Shown: positions 28,110 to 36,944, numbered from the stretch's first letter. The stretch is 64,000 nt of DNA from Exiguobacterium aurantiacum DSM 6208 (GCF_000702585.1 NZ_JNIQ01000001.1:1183001-1247000), one strand, 5' to 3'. Translations and numbers: made by a program. Notes: a model not told the origin generated them from the letters alone.

Positions 28110-28113
28110 CTTG

Positions 28114-28142
28114 TAGCCAACCACCAAAATTTAGGATAGAAT
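28114..28142 (+). promoter_or_regulatory. Promoter of padR
   Basis: TAGCCA (28114-28119), 17-bp spacer, TAGAAT (28137-28142). The operator begins inside the -10. Confidence 0.55.
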
Positions 28143-28169
28143 CGATATATCGGGAGCCGATATATCGAT
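28141..28169. promoter_or_regulatory. PadR operator: perfect 13-bp inverted repeat
   Basis: ATCGATATATCGG (28141-28153), GAG, CCGATATATCGAT (28157-28169). Both arms match perfectly. It overlaps the -10 and transcription start, 24 nt before padR, so autorepression is likely. Confidence 0.85.
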
Positions 28170-28192
28170 AGACGAAGTAAAGGGGACGAGTC

Positions 28193-28519
28193 ATGAAGAA
28201 ACCATTGGGAAACGTCGCTTTGACGGAAGCAGTCTATTATGTGCTGCTGTCATTACAAGTCCCGAGACATGGGTACGGAATCATGCAATTGGTTCAAGAA
28301 TTGAGCAACGGTCGCGTTCAATTGGCTGCTGGAACTTTGTACGGGGCACTGAACAGCTTAGTCGAGAAAGAATGGATTGAGGCGGTGCAGGGAGTGAACG
28401 GACGAAAGAAAGAGTATCTCATTACCGTGAAGGGGCAAGCGGTACTCGAAGCAGAACTCGTCCGCCTTGAGGAGCTTGTCGCAAACGGAAAACAGTGGAT
28501 TGGGGAAAACAAGTCTTGA
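28193..28519 (+). CDS. PadR family transcriptional regulator
   Basis: 108 aa winged helix of the short PadR class: LTEAVYYVLLSLQVPRHGYGIMQ, then AAGTLYGALNSLVEKEWIE and GRKKEYLIT. It binds palindromes as a dimer and is usually relieved by small aromatic or cationic compounds. It overlaps the DUF2812 gene (TTGA), the usual PadR-DUF2812 pairing. SD: AAAGGGGACG. Confidence 0.92.
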   Translation: MKKPLGNVALTEAVYYVLLSLQVPRHGYGIMQLVQELSNGRVQLAAGTLYGALNSLVEKEWIEAVQGVNGRKKEYLITVKGQAVLEAELVRLEELVANGKQWIGENKS

Positions 28520-29043
28520 AAACAAAAACGGTTTATCGTGTTTATGTCGATTATGAAAAAGAAGAGCAGTGGTTGAATGAGATGGCGGCACAAGGATGGT
28601 TGCTAGAACGATTCAAGATTGGACGTTACGTGTTTAGTAAAGGCGAACCGGGCACATATATGTATCGAATCGAATTGCTGGAAGAACTTCCGAATCACAC
28701 TCGGTCAAAAGCGTACCTTGAGTTTTTAGATGAAATGGGAATCGAAGTCGTTGATACATCGTTCCGATGGATTTTTTTACGAAAACGGACTGAAGACGGT
28801 CCGTTCCATCTCTATTCCGATTTTGACTCAATGATTGCGAAAACGAATCGCGTGTTGCAATTGTATCAAGTTGTGTTGCTTGTCAATATTATCGCTGTCT
28901 GTATCAATGTCATTAGTCCATTCGCAGTATGGGTGATTTGGCCGAACATTGCGCTTGCCGCGTTCATCGCCTATTTGATACAACGACAGACACAAAAGTT
29001 ACGTACGTTAAAAGGACTGCGTGAAATTTCAGAACAAGACTGA
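28516..29043 (+). CDS. DUF2812 membrane protein (PadR partner)
   Basis: 175 aa from TTG 28516, which overlaps the padR stop. DUF2812 proteins start with a short basic stretch followed by DYEKEExWLNEMAAxGW, as here (YVDYEKEEQWLNEMAAQGW). Two membrane helices lie in the C-terminal third (LYQVVLLVNIIAVCINVIS and VIWPNIALAAFIAYL). Function unknown; such proteins are encoded with PadR repressors. ATG 28495 is in frame but would start inside padR without an SD. Confidence 0.85.
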   Translation: MKTKTVYRVYVDYEKEEQWLNEMAAQGWLLERFKIGRYVFSKGEPGTYMYRIELLEELPNHTRSKAYLEFLDEMGIEVVDTSFRWIFLRKRTEDGPFHLYSDFDSMIAKTNRVLQLYQVVLLVNIIAVCINVISPFAVWVIWPNIALAAFIAYLIQRQTQKLRTLKGLREISEQD

Positions 29044-29052
29044 GAGGGGCAA

Positions 29053-29550
29053 ATGAAGATGAGTGAATTCCAATTCATGACTAGCGATCGACCGCTGAAA
29101 GAAGTCGAAAATCCATATGTCGAGTTCTTATCCATCAACGAAGCCATCAAAAAAGGTGTCATCTTGCCCGAGATGCTCACAGACGACGAGGACCTCGATC
29201 GTGACGAAAAGATTTTGATGAACGTCGAATCGGAAGAACAGCTCGACGAGATTGAAATCAAGCGAGACCTCTATTATGACGTGGAGAACGTCAAAGCGTA
29301 TTCTTCAAAACCACACGTCGTGGAATTGCGCTGGCGCTATTCCGACGCAAGAGCCGAACAGCTCGTTGCGTATATCGTCGGCCATCTCGAGATAGCGGAT
29401 GAAGTTGAGATTTGGAAAGTATGGGTCGATGAACAGACCGAACCAAGCGTCAAGACAATCACGCGTGACGAGTTGACGATTGATGCGCTGCAATTTTTGG
29501 GCGACGTCGGGTTCGAGCGACCGGAATGCCTTCGGGTGACAAAAGTATAA
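29053..29550 (+). CDS. Hypothetical acidic protein
   Basis: 165 aa, soluble and strongly acidic, no family recognised. Residues 45-70 are an Asp/Glu-rich helix; the C-terminal half looks like an alpha/beta domain (VVELRWRYSDARAEQLVAYIVGHLEIADEVEIWKVW). ATG 29053 follows GAGAGGGG, 9 nt after the DUF2812 stop, so it probably belongs to the padR operon; a terminator closes the group. Confidence 0.7.
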   Translation: MKMSEFQFMTSDRPLKEVENPYVEFLSINEAIKKGVILPEMLTDDEDLDRDEKILMNVESEEQLDEIEIKRDLYYDVENVKAYSSKPHVVELRWRYSDARAEQLVAYIVGHLEIADEVEIWKVWVDEQTEPSVKTITRDELTIDALQFLGDVGFERPECLRVTKV

Positions 29551-29553
29551 TCT

Positions 29554-29584
29554 GACCGAACGAGTCGTTTCGTTCGGTTTTTTG
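29554..29584 (+). terminator. Terminator of the padR operon
   Basis: ACCGAAC-GAGTCGTTTC-GTTCGGT followed by T5-6. Confidence 0.8.
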
Positions 29585-29610
29585 TTTTGTCTCCTCACTT
29601 GAAAAAAGAC

Positions 29611-29619
29611 TGCTATATT
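29611..29619 (+). promoter_or_regulatory. Extended -10 promoter of the two-component operon
   Basis: TGC-TATATT, 28 nt before the response regulator start. Confidence 0.45.
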
Positions 29620-29647
29620 ATGAGAAGAAGAGTCAGGAGGGAACACC

Positions 29648-30328
29648 ATGCATATTTTAATCGTCGAAGACGACCGGACGATTGCTTCCGGTCTCCAATA
29701 TTCACTCGAGCAAGAACAATTTACGACGACGTTATGCCAGAACGTGGCTGACGCGACACGTTTGATCGAACAACAACTCCATACGATTAACCTGTGTCTG
29801 TTCGATTTATCGTTGCCGGACGGGAGCGGCTATGACTTGTGTCGGCTCGTGAAGCAAAAACAGGATACGCCCGTCATCTTTTTGACGGCGTTCGACGATG
29901 AAGTCAACGTCGTCATGGGACTCGATATGGGAGCGGATGACTACATCACAAAACCGTTCCGGGTCCGTGAACTCATCTCACGCATCCAGTCGGTGCTGCG
30001 CCTTTACACGAAACAAACAAGTTCGTCGATTCTTACAATGGGTGCGGTCGAAATTAATACGCAAGACGCCAAAGTTAAAAAGGGCGGAGACGAGATTTTA
30101 TTGACGGCGCTCGAGTATCGGTTACTGCTCATCTTCAGTCGACATACGGGACAAGTGCTGACGCGCGCCCAACTGCTTGACCAGATGTGGGACATGGGCG
30201 GGGATTTTGTGAATGACAATACGCTGACCGTCTATATTAAACGATTGCGGGAGAAGCTAGAGGATGACCCGCAACAACCGAGTTTGATTAAGACAGTGCG
30301 CGGTATCGGTTACAAGGTGGAACGCTGA
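29648..30328 (+). CDS. OmpR-family response regulator
   Basis: 226 aa. Receiver domain with VEDD acidic pair, acceptor Asp53 in CLFDLSLPDGSG and ITKPF lysine, then an OmpR-type winged helix (LLTALEYRLLLIFSRHTGQVLTRAQLLDQMW, ending VRGIGYKVER). Genes for its kinase and an ABC exporter follow. The GTCAC repeats at 31343-31369 are a likely binding site, since OmpR-family dimers bind direct repeats about 11 bp apart. SD GGAGGG. Confidence 0.94.
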   Translation: MHILIVEDDRTIASGLQYSLEQEQFTTTLCQNVADATRLIEQQLHTINLCLFDLSLPDGSGYDLCRLVKQKQDTPVIFLTAFDDEVNVVMGLDMGADDYITKPFRVRELISRIQSVLRLYTKQTSSSILTMGAVEINTQDAKVKKGGDEILLTALEYRLLLIFSRHTGQVLTRAQLLDQMWDMGGDFVNDNTLTVYIKRLREKLEDDPQQPSLIKTVRGIGYKVER

Positions 30329-30329
30329 C

Positions 30330-31331
30330 ATGTTGCGAAACCGAGAAATTCGTATGTATTTGCTGAGCGTCTTTGTGATCATCAGCTTGGCCGTCGGGGT
30401 GACGCTGTTCATCTCGCGCGAAGCGATGCTCCTCGTCATCGTCTTATCGATTGCATTCATGGCGGTGACATATCGATTCACGATGTGGCGCTATCGCGAA
30501 ATCGAACAGCTGTCGAGCTACCTGCAAGAGATCAGTAACGGCAACTACAAACTCGACGTTCGCGACAACCGGGAAGGCGAGCTCAGTCTGTTGAAGAGTC
30601 AAATCTATAAAGTGACGAAGATGCTGTCGGAGCAAGGGACGCATCTCGAGGAAGACAAGCAGAAGCTGACGGATGCCATCTCTGACATCTCTCATCAATT
30701 GAAGACGCCGCTCACGTCGATGATGGTCATGGCGGACTTGCTCAGCGATCCGCGTCTGTCGGATGACAAGCGACAAGAGTTCACACATAACGTGCAAGTA
30801 CAGCTCGAGCGGATGGAATGGCTCGTCTCGTCGCTGCTCAAACTGTCTAAAATCGATGCCGGGACGATTCAGTTCAAGCGCGAACCGGTGTCCGTCCCCG
30901 CTCTCGTTCAAGCCGTGACCGAACCGATGCTCGTACCGATCGATATCAAAATGCAACGGCTTCACATTACGGGTGAGGACGACGTCACGTTCGAAGGCGA
31001 TTCGAAGTGGACGACCGAGGCGCTGATCAATATCTTGAAGAACTGCGTCGAACATACACCGGAACAAGGCGACTTGTTCATCGAGTTCAGTGAGAACACG
31101 CTCTATACGGAAATCGTCATCCGCGACACGGGGAGCGGCATCGCGAAACAAGACGTCCCTTACATCTTCCAACGTTTTTATAAAGGGATGAACGCGAGCG
31201 AGGACAGTGTCGGCATCGGGCTCGCCATGGCGCACAGCATCATCACGAGCCAACAAGGGGAATTGATCGTCCGCAGTGAACGTGGAGCCGGGACAGCGTT
31301 TCAAATTCGATTTTATAAAGCCATCGTCTAA
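30330..31331 (+). CDS. Sensor histidine kinase with minimal extracellular loop
   Basis: 333 aa. Two membrane helices (about 9-28 and 32-50) are separated by only a few residues, the layout of intramembrane-sensing kinases (BceS/VraS-like). HisKA follows with His122 in SDISHQLKTPLTS, then HATPase with LINILKNCVEHT, DTGSGI and GIGLAMAHSI. Such kinases usually lack a ligand domain and take the signal from their ABC transporter. Starts 1 nt after the regulator stop. Confidence 0.92.
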   Translation: MLRNREIRMYLLSVFVIISLAVGVTLFISREAMLLVIVLSIAFMAVTYRFTMWRYREIEQLSSYLQEISNGNYKLDVRDNREGELSLLKSQIYKVTKMLSEQGTHLEEDKQKLTDAISDISHQLKTPLTSMMVMADLLSDPRLSDDKRQEFTHNVQVQLERMEWLVSSLLKLSKIDAGTIQFKREPVSVPALVQAVTEPMLVPIDIKMQRLHITGEDDVTFEGDSKWTTEALINILKNCVEHTPEQGDLFIEFSENTLYTEIVIRDTGSGIAKQDVPYIFQRFYKGMNASEDSVGIGLAMAHSIITSQQGELIVRSERGAGTAFQIRFYKAIV

Positions 31332-31342
31332 GTGACGAAACA

Positions 31343-31385
31343 GTCACTTTCGAGTCACGGACGTGTCACACTCGCTCGGTACACT
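31343..31385 (+). promoter_or_regulatory. Three GTCAC direct repeats and -10 ahead of the ABC transporter
   Basis: GTCAC occurs at 31343, 31354 and 31365, exactly 11 bp apart. A -10-like TACACT is at 31380-31385 without a -35 match at the right distance. This is the expected layout of a promoter activated by an OmpR-family regulator. Confidence 0.6.
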
Positions 31386-31416
31386 CGAAGTAGATCAAGT
31401 ACTGGAGGGTGCAGAT

Positions 31417-32100
31417 ATGAACATATTAGAGGTGCAACACTTATCAAAAATATACGGGAAAGACGAGATGGAAGTCCGGGCGCTCGATGATGTGTCGTTC
31501 ACCGTCAAAAAAGGCGAGTTCGTCTGTATCGTCGGACCATCGGGCTCAGGGAAGTCAACGTTGTTACATTTGCTCGGCGGTGTCGACGTGCCGACGAGTG
31601 GACAGGTGTTAATCGACAACACGGATATTTACAAGTTAGACGAGACGCAGCTTGCTATCTTCCGCCGTCGTCAAATCGGTTTGATTTATCAGTTCTATAA
31701 TTTAATCCCGATTTTGACGGTCGAGGAGAATATCACGCTGCCGATGTTGTTGGACGAACAAAAAGTCGATGCCGCCCATTTGGAGCGCATCCTCGGGATC
31801 CTTGGGCTGTCGAACCGGTTGACGCATTTGCCGAACCAACTGTCGGGCGGGCAGCAGCAACGCGTCTCGATCGGTCGGGCGCTCATCAGCAATCCGGCCA
31901 TCATTTTGGCCGATGAGCCGACGGGGAACTTGGACAGTCAAAACAGTGAAGAGATTATGAGCCTCCTGAAACTGTTCAACAAGAAGTTCAATCAGACGCT
32001 CATCATCATCACGCATGACGAGCGGATTGCGTTGCAGGCGGACCGGATCATCTCAATCGAGGATGGGAAGATTGCGAAGAACGAGGTCGTCCGCTCATGA
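31417..32100 (+). CDS. ABC transporter ATP-binding protein (MacB/BceA type)
   Basis: 227 aa. Walker A GPSGSGKST, signature LSGGQQQRVSIGRAL, Walker B IILADEPTGNLD and an H-loop (IIITHDERI). The LolD/MacB/BceA class works with FtsX-fold permeases. ATG 31417 follows GGAGGGTG; the in-frame ATG/GTG codons upstream (31363) lie in the promoter region. The gene overlaps its permease by 4 bp. Confidence 0.94.
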   Translation: MNILEVQHLSKIYGKDEMEVRALDDVSFTVKKGEFVCIVGPSGSGKSTLLHLLGGVDVPTSGQVLIDNTDIYKLDETQLAIFRRRQIGLIYQFYNLIPILTVEENITLPMLLDEQKVDAAHLERILGILGLSNRLTHLPNQLSGGQQQRVSIGRALISNPAIILADEPTGNLDSQNSEEIMSLLKLFNKKFNQTLIIITHDERIALQADRIISIEDGKIAKNEVVRS

Positions 32101-34667
32101 ACATCATCAATAAAATGACACTTCGGCATTTGCGCGAGAATAAACGACGTTCGCTCGTCACCATCATCGGGGTCATCATTTCGGTGTCGATGATCACGGC
32201 CGTGACGACACTCGGTTCGTCGTTCTTGGACCTGATGATTCGCCAAGACATCGCGGATAACGGGGAATGGCACGTCAAATATGTCAACACGAACGAAGAA
32301 CAAGTCGAGGCGATTCGAAAGGATGAGTCGACGAAAGACGTCATCCTATCAAGTGACGGCTATGCGGCATTAACGGATTCGCAGAATGCATATAAACCGT
32401 ACCTATACGTCCGGAACTATAACACGTCGGGACTGAAGAACTTCCCCGTCGATTTGACGGAGGGACGCTTGCCGAACAAAGAAGGGGAAGTCGTCATTTC
32501 CGAGGCCATCCGTCAAAACGCGCAAGTCACGTACAACATCGGGGACGAGTTGACGTTGAAAATCGGCGAGCGCATGGACGAAGCATCCGGTCGTGTATTG
32601 ACGCAAAACGACGGCTTGATTCGTGACGGGGAGACGATTCTGGAACAATTGAACGTCGAGGACACGGTGACGTTGACCGTCGTCGGCACGATGACGCGAC
32701 CGGCGTGGGAACCGACGTGGTCGCCAGGCTACACGGTCGTCGGATATATTGACGATAAGGCGTTGAACGGTGCGACCGTCGATACGCTCGTCGCCTTGAA
32801 CGATGTCGACAGCTCGATTTATGAAGAGACGAAACAACTGATGCGCGAGCAACAGATTGAAGGCATCGCGTATAACTCTTCGTTGCTTCGGTATTACGGT
32901 GTGACCGATGATGACGGCTTGCGCAAGACGCTGTATGGGTTCGGGGGCATCATCATGACGGTCATCGTCATCGGTTCGATTTCGCTCATCTATAACGCCT
33001 TCGCCATCAGCGTATCCGAGCGCTCACGCTATCTCGGGATGCTGGCGAGTGTCGGAGCGACGAAACGGCAGAAGCGGAACTCGGTCTTCTTTGAAGGATT
33101 CGTCATCGGCGGAATCAGCATCCCGCTCGGTATTCTTGCCGGGGTGACCGGGATTGGGGTCACGTTCCTGTTCATCAACGCCTTTGCTGAGAAAGCGCTC
33201 AACGTGACAGAGAAGTTTGAAGTCGTCGTCACACCCGTCACGCTCATGTTGACGATCCTGATTTCGAGCGTGACGATTTTCATTTCCTGTTATCTACCGG
33301 CCCGCCGCGCTTCGAAGATTTCGGCGATTGACGCGATTCGTCAAACCCAGGACGTGCGACTTTCGTCAAAGAACGTGAAGACGTCGAAACTCGTTCGGCG
33401 CATCTTCGGGTTAGAGGCGGAGATCGGGTTGAAAAACACGAAGCGCAACCGGAAACGGTATTTGGCGACCGTGTTCTCGCTCGTCATCAGTATCGTCTTG
33501 TTTTTGGTCGTCAGCTATTTCACGGATCGGCTCGAGCAGTCGCTCGAGATGTCACAAGGGTCGTACGAGTTCGATATCCTCGTGAACGGATCGAATCTCA
33601 CCAAGGATGATTTACGTCGCTATGAGACGTTGGATAATGTGACGGGCGGGACGTACTTCGAGAACACGACCGTCCAGGCGGTAGTCGACGAAGCACGGTT
33701 ACCGAGCGCCGTCACCGAGAACGAAGACTTGGTGTCCACGTTCGTCGATGGGAAATTTGTGTACTACGTCTCCCTTTATCAATTAGATGATGAGAGTTTC
33801 GATGCGTATTTGAAACAAATCGGGGCATCTGCTAGCAACTTTGAAGACGACGACGTTCCAGGTGCCGTCTTGATTGATGAAGTATCGTATCAAGACGTCG
33901 ATAAGAAAAAGTTTGTCAACTCGAAGACGATTGAGACAGAGATTGGTGATACGCTCGAACTCCGGGACGAGAACGCGACAGATGAGACGGCACCGCTTAA
34001 AACAATCAAAATCGCTGCCATGACCGACGTCGCCCCGACCGGAGTGATGACGAGTTCACTCGGGTGGCTCGATGTGATCGTCCGAGAAGGGACGTTTGAA
34101 GAGGATGCGATCGGTCAGTTGATGCAGCAATCGAGCCCATCAATCGCCTTGAACACGAGTAATCCGGAAGCGACGCAACAAGTGATTGAAGCGGAACAAA
34201 ATATGGATCAATACATCTTCAACGTGTCGGAGCAACGTGAGCAACAAGAGCAAGTGTTGTTGTTGTTATCGATTTTCGTCTACGGGTTTATCGTCTTGAT
34301 CTCACTCATCTCGGTGGCGAACATCTTCAACACGATCTCGACGAGTGTCTCGCTCCGGCGACGCGAATTCGCGATGCTGCGATCGGTCGGGATGACACCG
34401 AAAGGGTTCAACAAGATGGTGTACTATGAGAGCATCTTCTACGGCGTGAAGGCGCTGGCATATGGACTGCCAATCAGTGTGCTCATCATGTATCTCATCT
34501 ACCGCGCGCAAATCAACACGTTCGAAGCCCCGTTCTCCTTGCCGTGGGCCGACATCTTATTCGTTACGGTCGTGATTTTCCTTATCGTCGGTGCTTCGAT
34601 GCTGTACGCCATCTCGAAAGTAAAGTCGGATAATATCATCGACCGGTTGAAGCAAGAGAATAACTAA
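32097..34667 (+). CDS. ABC transporter permease with two FtsX domains
   Basis: 856 aa. A helix near residues 17-40, a large extracellular region (about 45-270), an FtsX core of three helices (275-410), a helix at about 458-480, a second extracellular region (about 485-730) and a second three-helix FtsX core (740-850). Eight helices in a duplicated MacB-type plan. With the adjacent ATPase, kinase and regulator it forms a cell-envelope-stress or antimicrobial-peptide response unit. The exact substrate cannot be read from sequence; it differs from classical 10-helix BceB. Confidence 0.9.
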   Translation: MNIINKMTLRHLRENKRRSLVTIIGVIISVSMITAVTTLGSSFLDLMIRQDIADNGEWHVKYVNTNEEQVEAIRKDESTKDVILSSDGYAALTDSQNAYKPYLYVRNYNTSGLKNFPVDLTEGRLPNKEGEVVISEAIRQNAQVTYNIGDELTLKIGERMDEASGRVLTQNDGLIRDGETILEQLNVEDTVTLTVVGTMTRPAWEPTWSPGYTVVGYIDDKALNGATVDTLVALNDVDSSIYEETKQLMREQQIEGIAYNSSLLRYYGVTDDDGLRKTLYGFGGIIMTVIVIGSISLIYNAFAISVSERSRYLGMLASVGATKRQKRNSVFFEGFVIGGISIPLGILAGVTGIGVTFLFINAFAEKALNVTEKFEVVVTPVTLMLTILISSVTIFISCYLPARRASKISAIDAIRQTQDVRLSSKNVKTSKLVRRIFGLEAEIGLKNTKRNRKRYLATVFSLVISIVLFLVVSYFTDRLEQSLEMSQGSYEFDILVNGSNLTKDDLRRYETLDNVTGGTYFENTTVQAVVDEARLPSAVTENEDLVSTFVDGKFVYYVSLYQLDDESFDAYLKQIGASASNFEDDDVPGAVLIDEVSYQDVDKKKFVNSKTIETEIGDTLELRDENATDETAPLKTIKIAAMTDVAPTGVMTSSLGWLDVIVREGTFEEDAIGQLMQQSSPSIALNTSNPEATQQVIEAEQNMDQYIFNVSEQREQQEQVLLLLSIFVYGFIVLISLISVANIFNTISTSVSLRRREFAMLRSVGMTPKGFNKMVYYESIFYGVKALAYGLPISVLIMYLIYRAQINTFEAPFSLPWADILFVTVVIFLIVGASMLYAISKVKSDNIIDRLKQENN

Positions 34668-34678
34668 TACGAATGCAT

Positions 34679-34709
34679 AGGGATTCAGTGTCTACTGGGT
34701 CCCTTTTTT
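34679..34709 (+). terminator. Terminator of the ABC operon; identical copy at 28079
   Basis: Same 31 bases as the dus terminator, followed by one further T. Confidence 0.8.
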
Positions 34710-34741
34710 TGTAAAATGAGAATGAAGAAAGAGGTGAGCGA

Positions 34742-35251
34742 ATGGACATCCGAGAATTATTGACCGGAGGGGATTTGCGGTCAATTGGTCATGTCGACGA
34801 GGTTGTCGACATCGTGGGGGACAATCCGGACCGATTCGAGGAATTGATGACCGGCTTGACGGACGACCGTCCTGTCGTCCGAATGCGGAGCGCGGATGCG
34901 GTGGAGAAAGTGACGCGACGTCATCCAGAGCTGCTTCGACCGCACCAAGCGACATTGTTCCAACAGCTGCATCTCGCCACCCAACAAGAAGTGAGGTGGC
35001 ATTTGGCGCAACTCGTGACACGGATGGCATGGACCGAGGAAGAGGCGGCCGACATCGTCCGTGTACTCACTGGTTGGATCGACACCGAGACGAGCAACAT
35101 TGTCATCGTCAACGCGCTTCAAGCGCTGTTTGACTTGAGCATGATACATCCACGATTCCGTGACGATGTAATCACGTTGCTCAAGGAAAAACGAGAGTCG
35201 GGGAGTCCAGCCGTGAAGAGCCGCTCAAAAAAACTTTTACGAAACGTGTGA
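34742..35251 (+). CDS. HEAT-repeat-like protein
   Basis: 169 aa, all helical. Helix pairs with the HEAT pattern are visible: RFEELMTGLTDDRPVVRMRSADAVEKVTRR, then WHLAQLVTRMAWTEEEAADIVRVL, then IVNALQALFDLSMIHPRFRDDVITLL. Probably a protein-protein interaction module; partner unknown. ATG 34742 follows AGAGGTGAG. Located 54 bp ahead of the sigma-factor gene, with no clear terminator between. Confidence 0.72.
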   Translation: MDIRELLTGGDLRSIGHVDEVVDIVGDNPDRFEELMTGLTDDRPVVRMRSADAVEKVTRRHPELLRPHQATLFQQLHLATQQEVRWHLAQLVTRMAWTEEEAADIVRVLTGWIDTETSNIVIVNALQALFDLSMIHPRFRDDVITLLKEKRESGSPAVKSRSKKLLRNV

Positions 35252-35305
35252 CCGATGCGTTTCGTTCCCGGTCTATAGAGATGAAGGTGAAAAGGAGGGG
35301 TTCAG

Positions 35306-35851
35306 TTGGATGATGGAGCGATTATCGATTTATATTTCGCCCGCTCCGAGCAGGCGATTTCGGCGACGGCGGAGAAGTACGGGGCGTATTGCCACACGAT
35401 TTCATACAATATTTTGCATAGCCGTGAAGACGCCGACGAGTGTGTGAACGACACGTATATGAAAGCGTGGCACGCGATCCCACCGACACGACCGCGACGG
35501 TTTTCGGCCTATTTAGCAAAACTCGTCCGCAACGTCGCGCTTCATACATATGAGAAGACACGTGCCAAAAAACGAGGCGGTAGCCAAGTTCCACTCGTCC
35601 TCGAGGAACTCGAGCACTGTCTGTCGGCATCACTGATTGAAGACAGCGAAGTGGTCGACTTGTTGAACGGATTTTTGGAACAGTTGCCGCAAGAGACGAG
35701 ACAGATTTTCATGGCCCGCTATTTTCAATTTCAATCAATCAAAGAAATTGCGAACGCGCGACAGTTGAGCGACAGCAAAGTGAAGATGGTGCTCATGCGG
35801 ACGCGAAACGAGTTGAGGGGTCATTTGATAGCGGAAGGGGTGGTACGATGA
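35306..35851 (+). CDS. Sigma-70 family (ECF-type) RNA polymerase sigma factor
   Basis: 181 aa. Region 2 (YCHTISYNILHSREDADECVNDTYMKAW, core binding and -10 recognition) and region 4 (LPQETRQIFMARYFQFQSIKEIANARQLSDSKVKMVLMRTRNELRGHL). TTG start 35306 after AAAGGAGGGG. Its stop overlaps the start of the next gene by 4 bp; the latter has the layout of a membrane anti-sigma factor. Target promoters unknown. Confidence 0.9.
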   Translation: MDDGAIIDLYFARSEQAISATAEKYGAYCHTISYNILHSREDADECVNDTYMKAWHAIPPTRPRRFSAYLAKLVRNVALHTYEKTRAKKRGGSQVPLVLEELEHCLSASLIEDSEVVDLLNGFLEQLPQETRQIFMARYFQFQSIKEIANARQLSDSKVKMVLMRTRNELRGHLIAEGVVR

Positions 35852-36591
35852 GTGGGAAACGGCTGGCACGATTGATGGGGGAAGTCGATGATCGGTTTGT
35901 CGAAGAATCGATGCAGGGAAGTGTCAAGAAACGACAACGCGTCAAGTGGGTCGGAGGAATGATTGCAGTCGCCGCGGTCTCGTTTTTTGTATTCTCATGG
36001 GACGGCTTCAAAGAACGAATTCCACTATCAGACAACTCGAGTAATATGTCGGTCGCCTATGTCGATGAAGGGGACATCGATGTCGGAGTGTCGTCCGCGA
36101 ATCTGATGGAGATGAGTGAGGAAGAACTGTTCTCGAAATGGGAACCGGCTTTGGTAAGAGGCGTCGTGACGCAAATCGATCACATCGAGCTCGACTTTAA
36201 CGGACAAGAGGAATACCGGTCGCTCGTGACGATCGACGTGACAGACGTCTATCGGGGAGACATCGAGCCGGGCAGTGCAATCCAAGTGCTTACTGTCGCG
36301 GGCGTTGGTTCGGAGGTGTTGCAGTCGGATGCGGATGTCGTCTCCGAGCTTCGGTTAGGCATGGAAGGGATTTTTATGCCGATTCCATACGATGCATCAC
36401 ACATCTGGTCACAAAATGGGGCTACGCTTCAATTGACGGATGTGAGTGATTACGGTTTTCCGGACGGTGAGCGGTATATGTTCTTGAATACGGAACAAGG
36501 TCTCGTCTTCAATCGAGACGCTTATCCGTCCTTGTCGGGGGCTGAGACGATTGAGGATGTGGAAATGTTCATGATGAAACAGGCTCGATAA
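35848..36591 (+). CDS. Putative anti-sigma factor, single membrane helix
   Basis: 247 aa. A cytoplasmic N-terminus of about 32 residues (basic KKRQRVK before the membrane), one helix (WVGGMIAVAAVSFFVFSW), and a 190-residue outside domain rich in beta strands. It overlaps the sigma gene by ATGA, the usual sigma/anti-sigma arrangement. No zinc (HxxxCxxC) motif is visible, so the class is not ZAS. Function inferred from topology and position. Confidence 0.7.
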   Translation: MSGKRLARLMGEVDDRFVEESMQGSVKKRQRVKWVGGMIAVAAVSFFVFSWDGFKERIPLSDNSSNMSVAYVDEGDIDVGVSSANLMEMSEEELFSKWEPALVRGVVTQIDHIELDFNGQEEYRSLVTIDVTDVYRGDIEPGSAIQVLTVAGVGSEVLQSDADVVSELRLGMEGIFMPIPYDASHIWSQNGATLQLTDVSDYGFPDGERYMFLNTEQGLVFNRDAYPSLSGAETIEDVEMFMMKQAR

Positions 36592-36619
36592 GACCAAAAT
36601 AGGGAGAGGGGTGAATATC

Positions 36620-36790
36620 ATGGCAACTAGTGAATGGCGTCAATCTGCCGTCGGGTTAGGGCTCGCGTTCGGGTCGGCTTTCGGGGTCATCATCCCGCTC
36701 ATTTTTGGGTTCGAACTCGTCTATGGGATTGTGATTGGTGCGACCGTGGGCTGGATCATCGGGACCATCATTTCACTCAAACGAAAGTGA
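36620..36790 (+). CDS. Small glycine-rich membrane protein, 56 aa
   Basis: Two hydrophobic helices rich in Gly (AVGLGLAFGSAFGVIIPLIF and LVYGIVIGATVGWIIGTIIS) ending in LKRK. ATG 36620 follows GAGGGGTG at good spacing, so translation is likely. No named family recognised. It follows the anti-sigma gene by 28 bp and is probably in the same transcript. Confidence 0.7.
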   Translation: MATSEWRQSAVGLGLAFGSAFGVIIPLIFGFELVYGIVIGATVGWIIGTIISLKRK

Positions 36791-36944
36791 AGCAAACGTA
36801 ACTGGAACCGTAATTACGTATGAATAGATGAAGTACGCAAGAGGGATTGTACTGATAGGAAAAATGATAGAAATGCAGAAAATGATTGTACTGAGAAGGA
36901 ATCAAAGCGAAATCGAGAAACAGAACAGTGAGGGAGGAAGCCTA

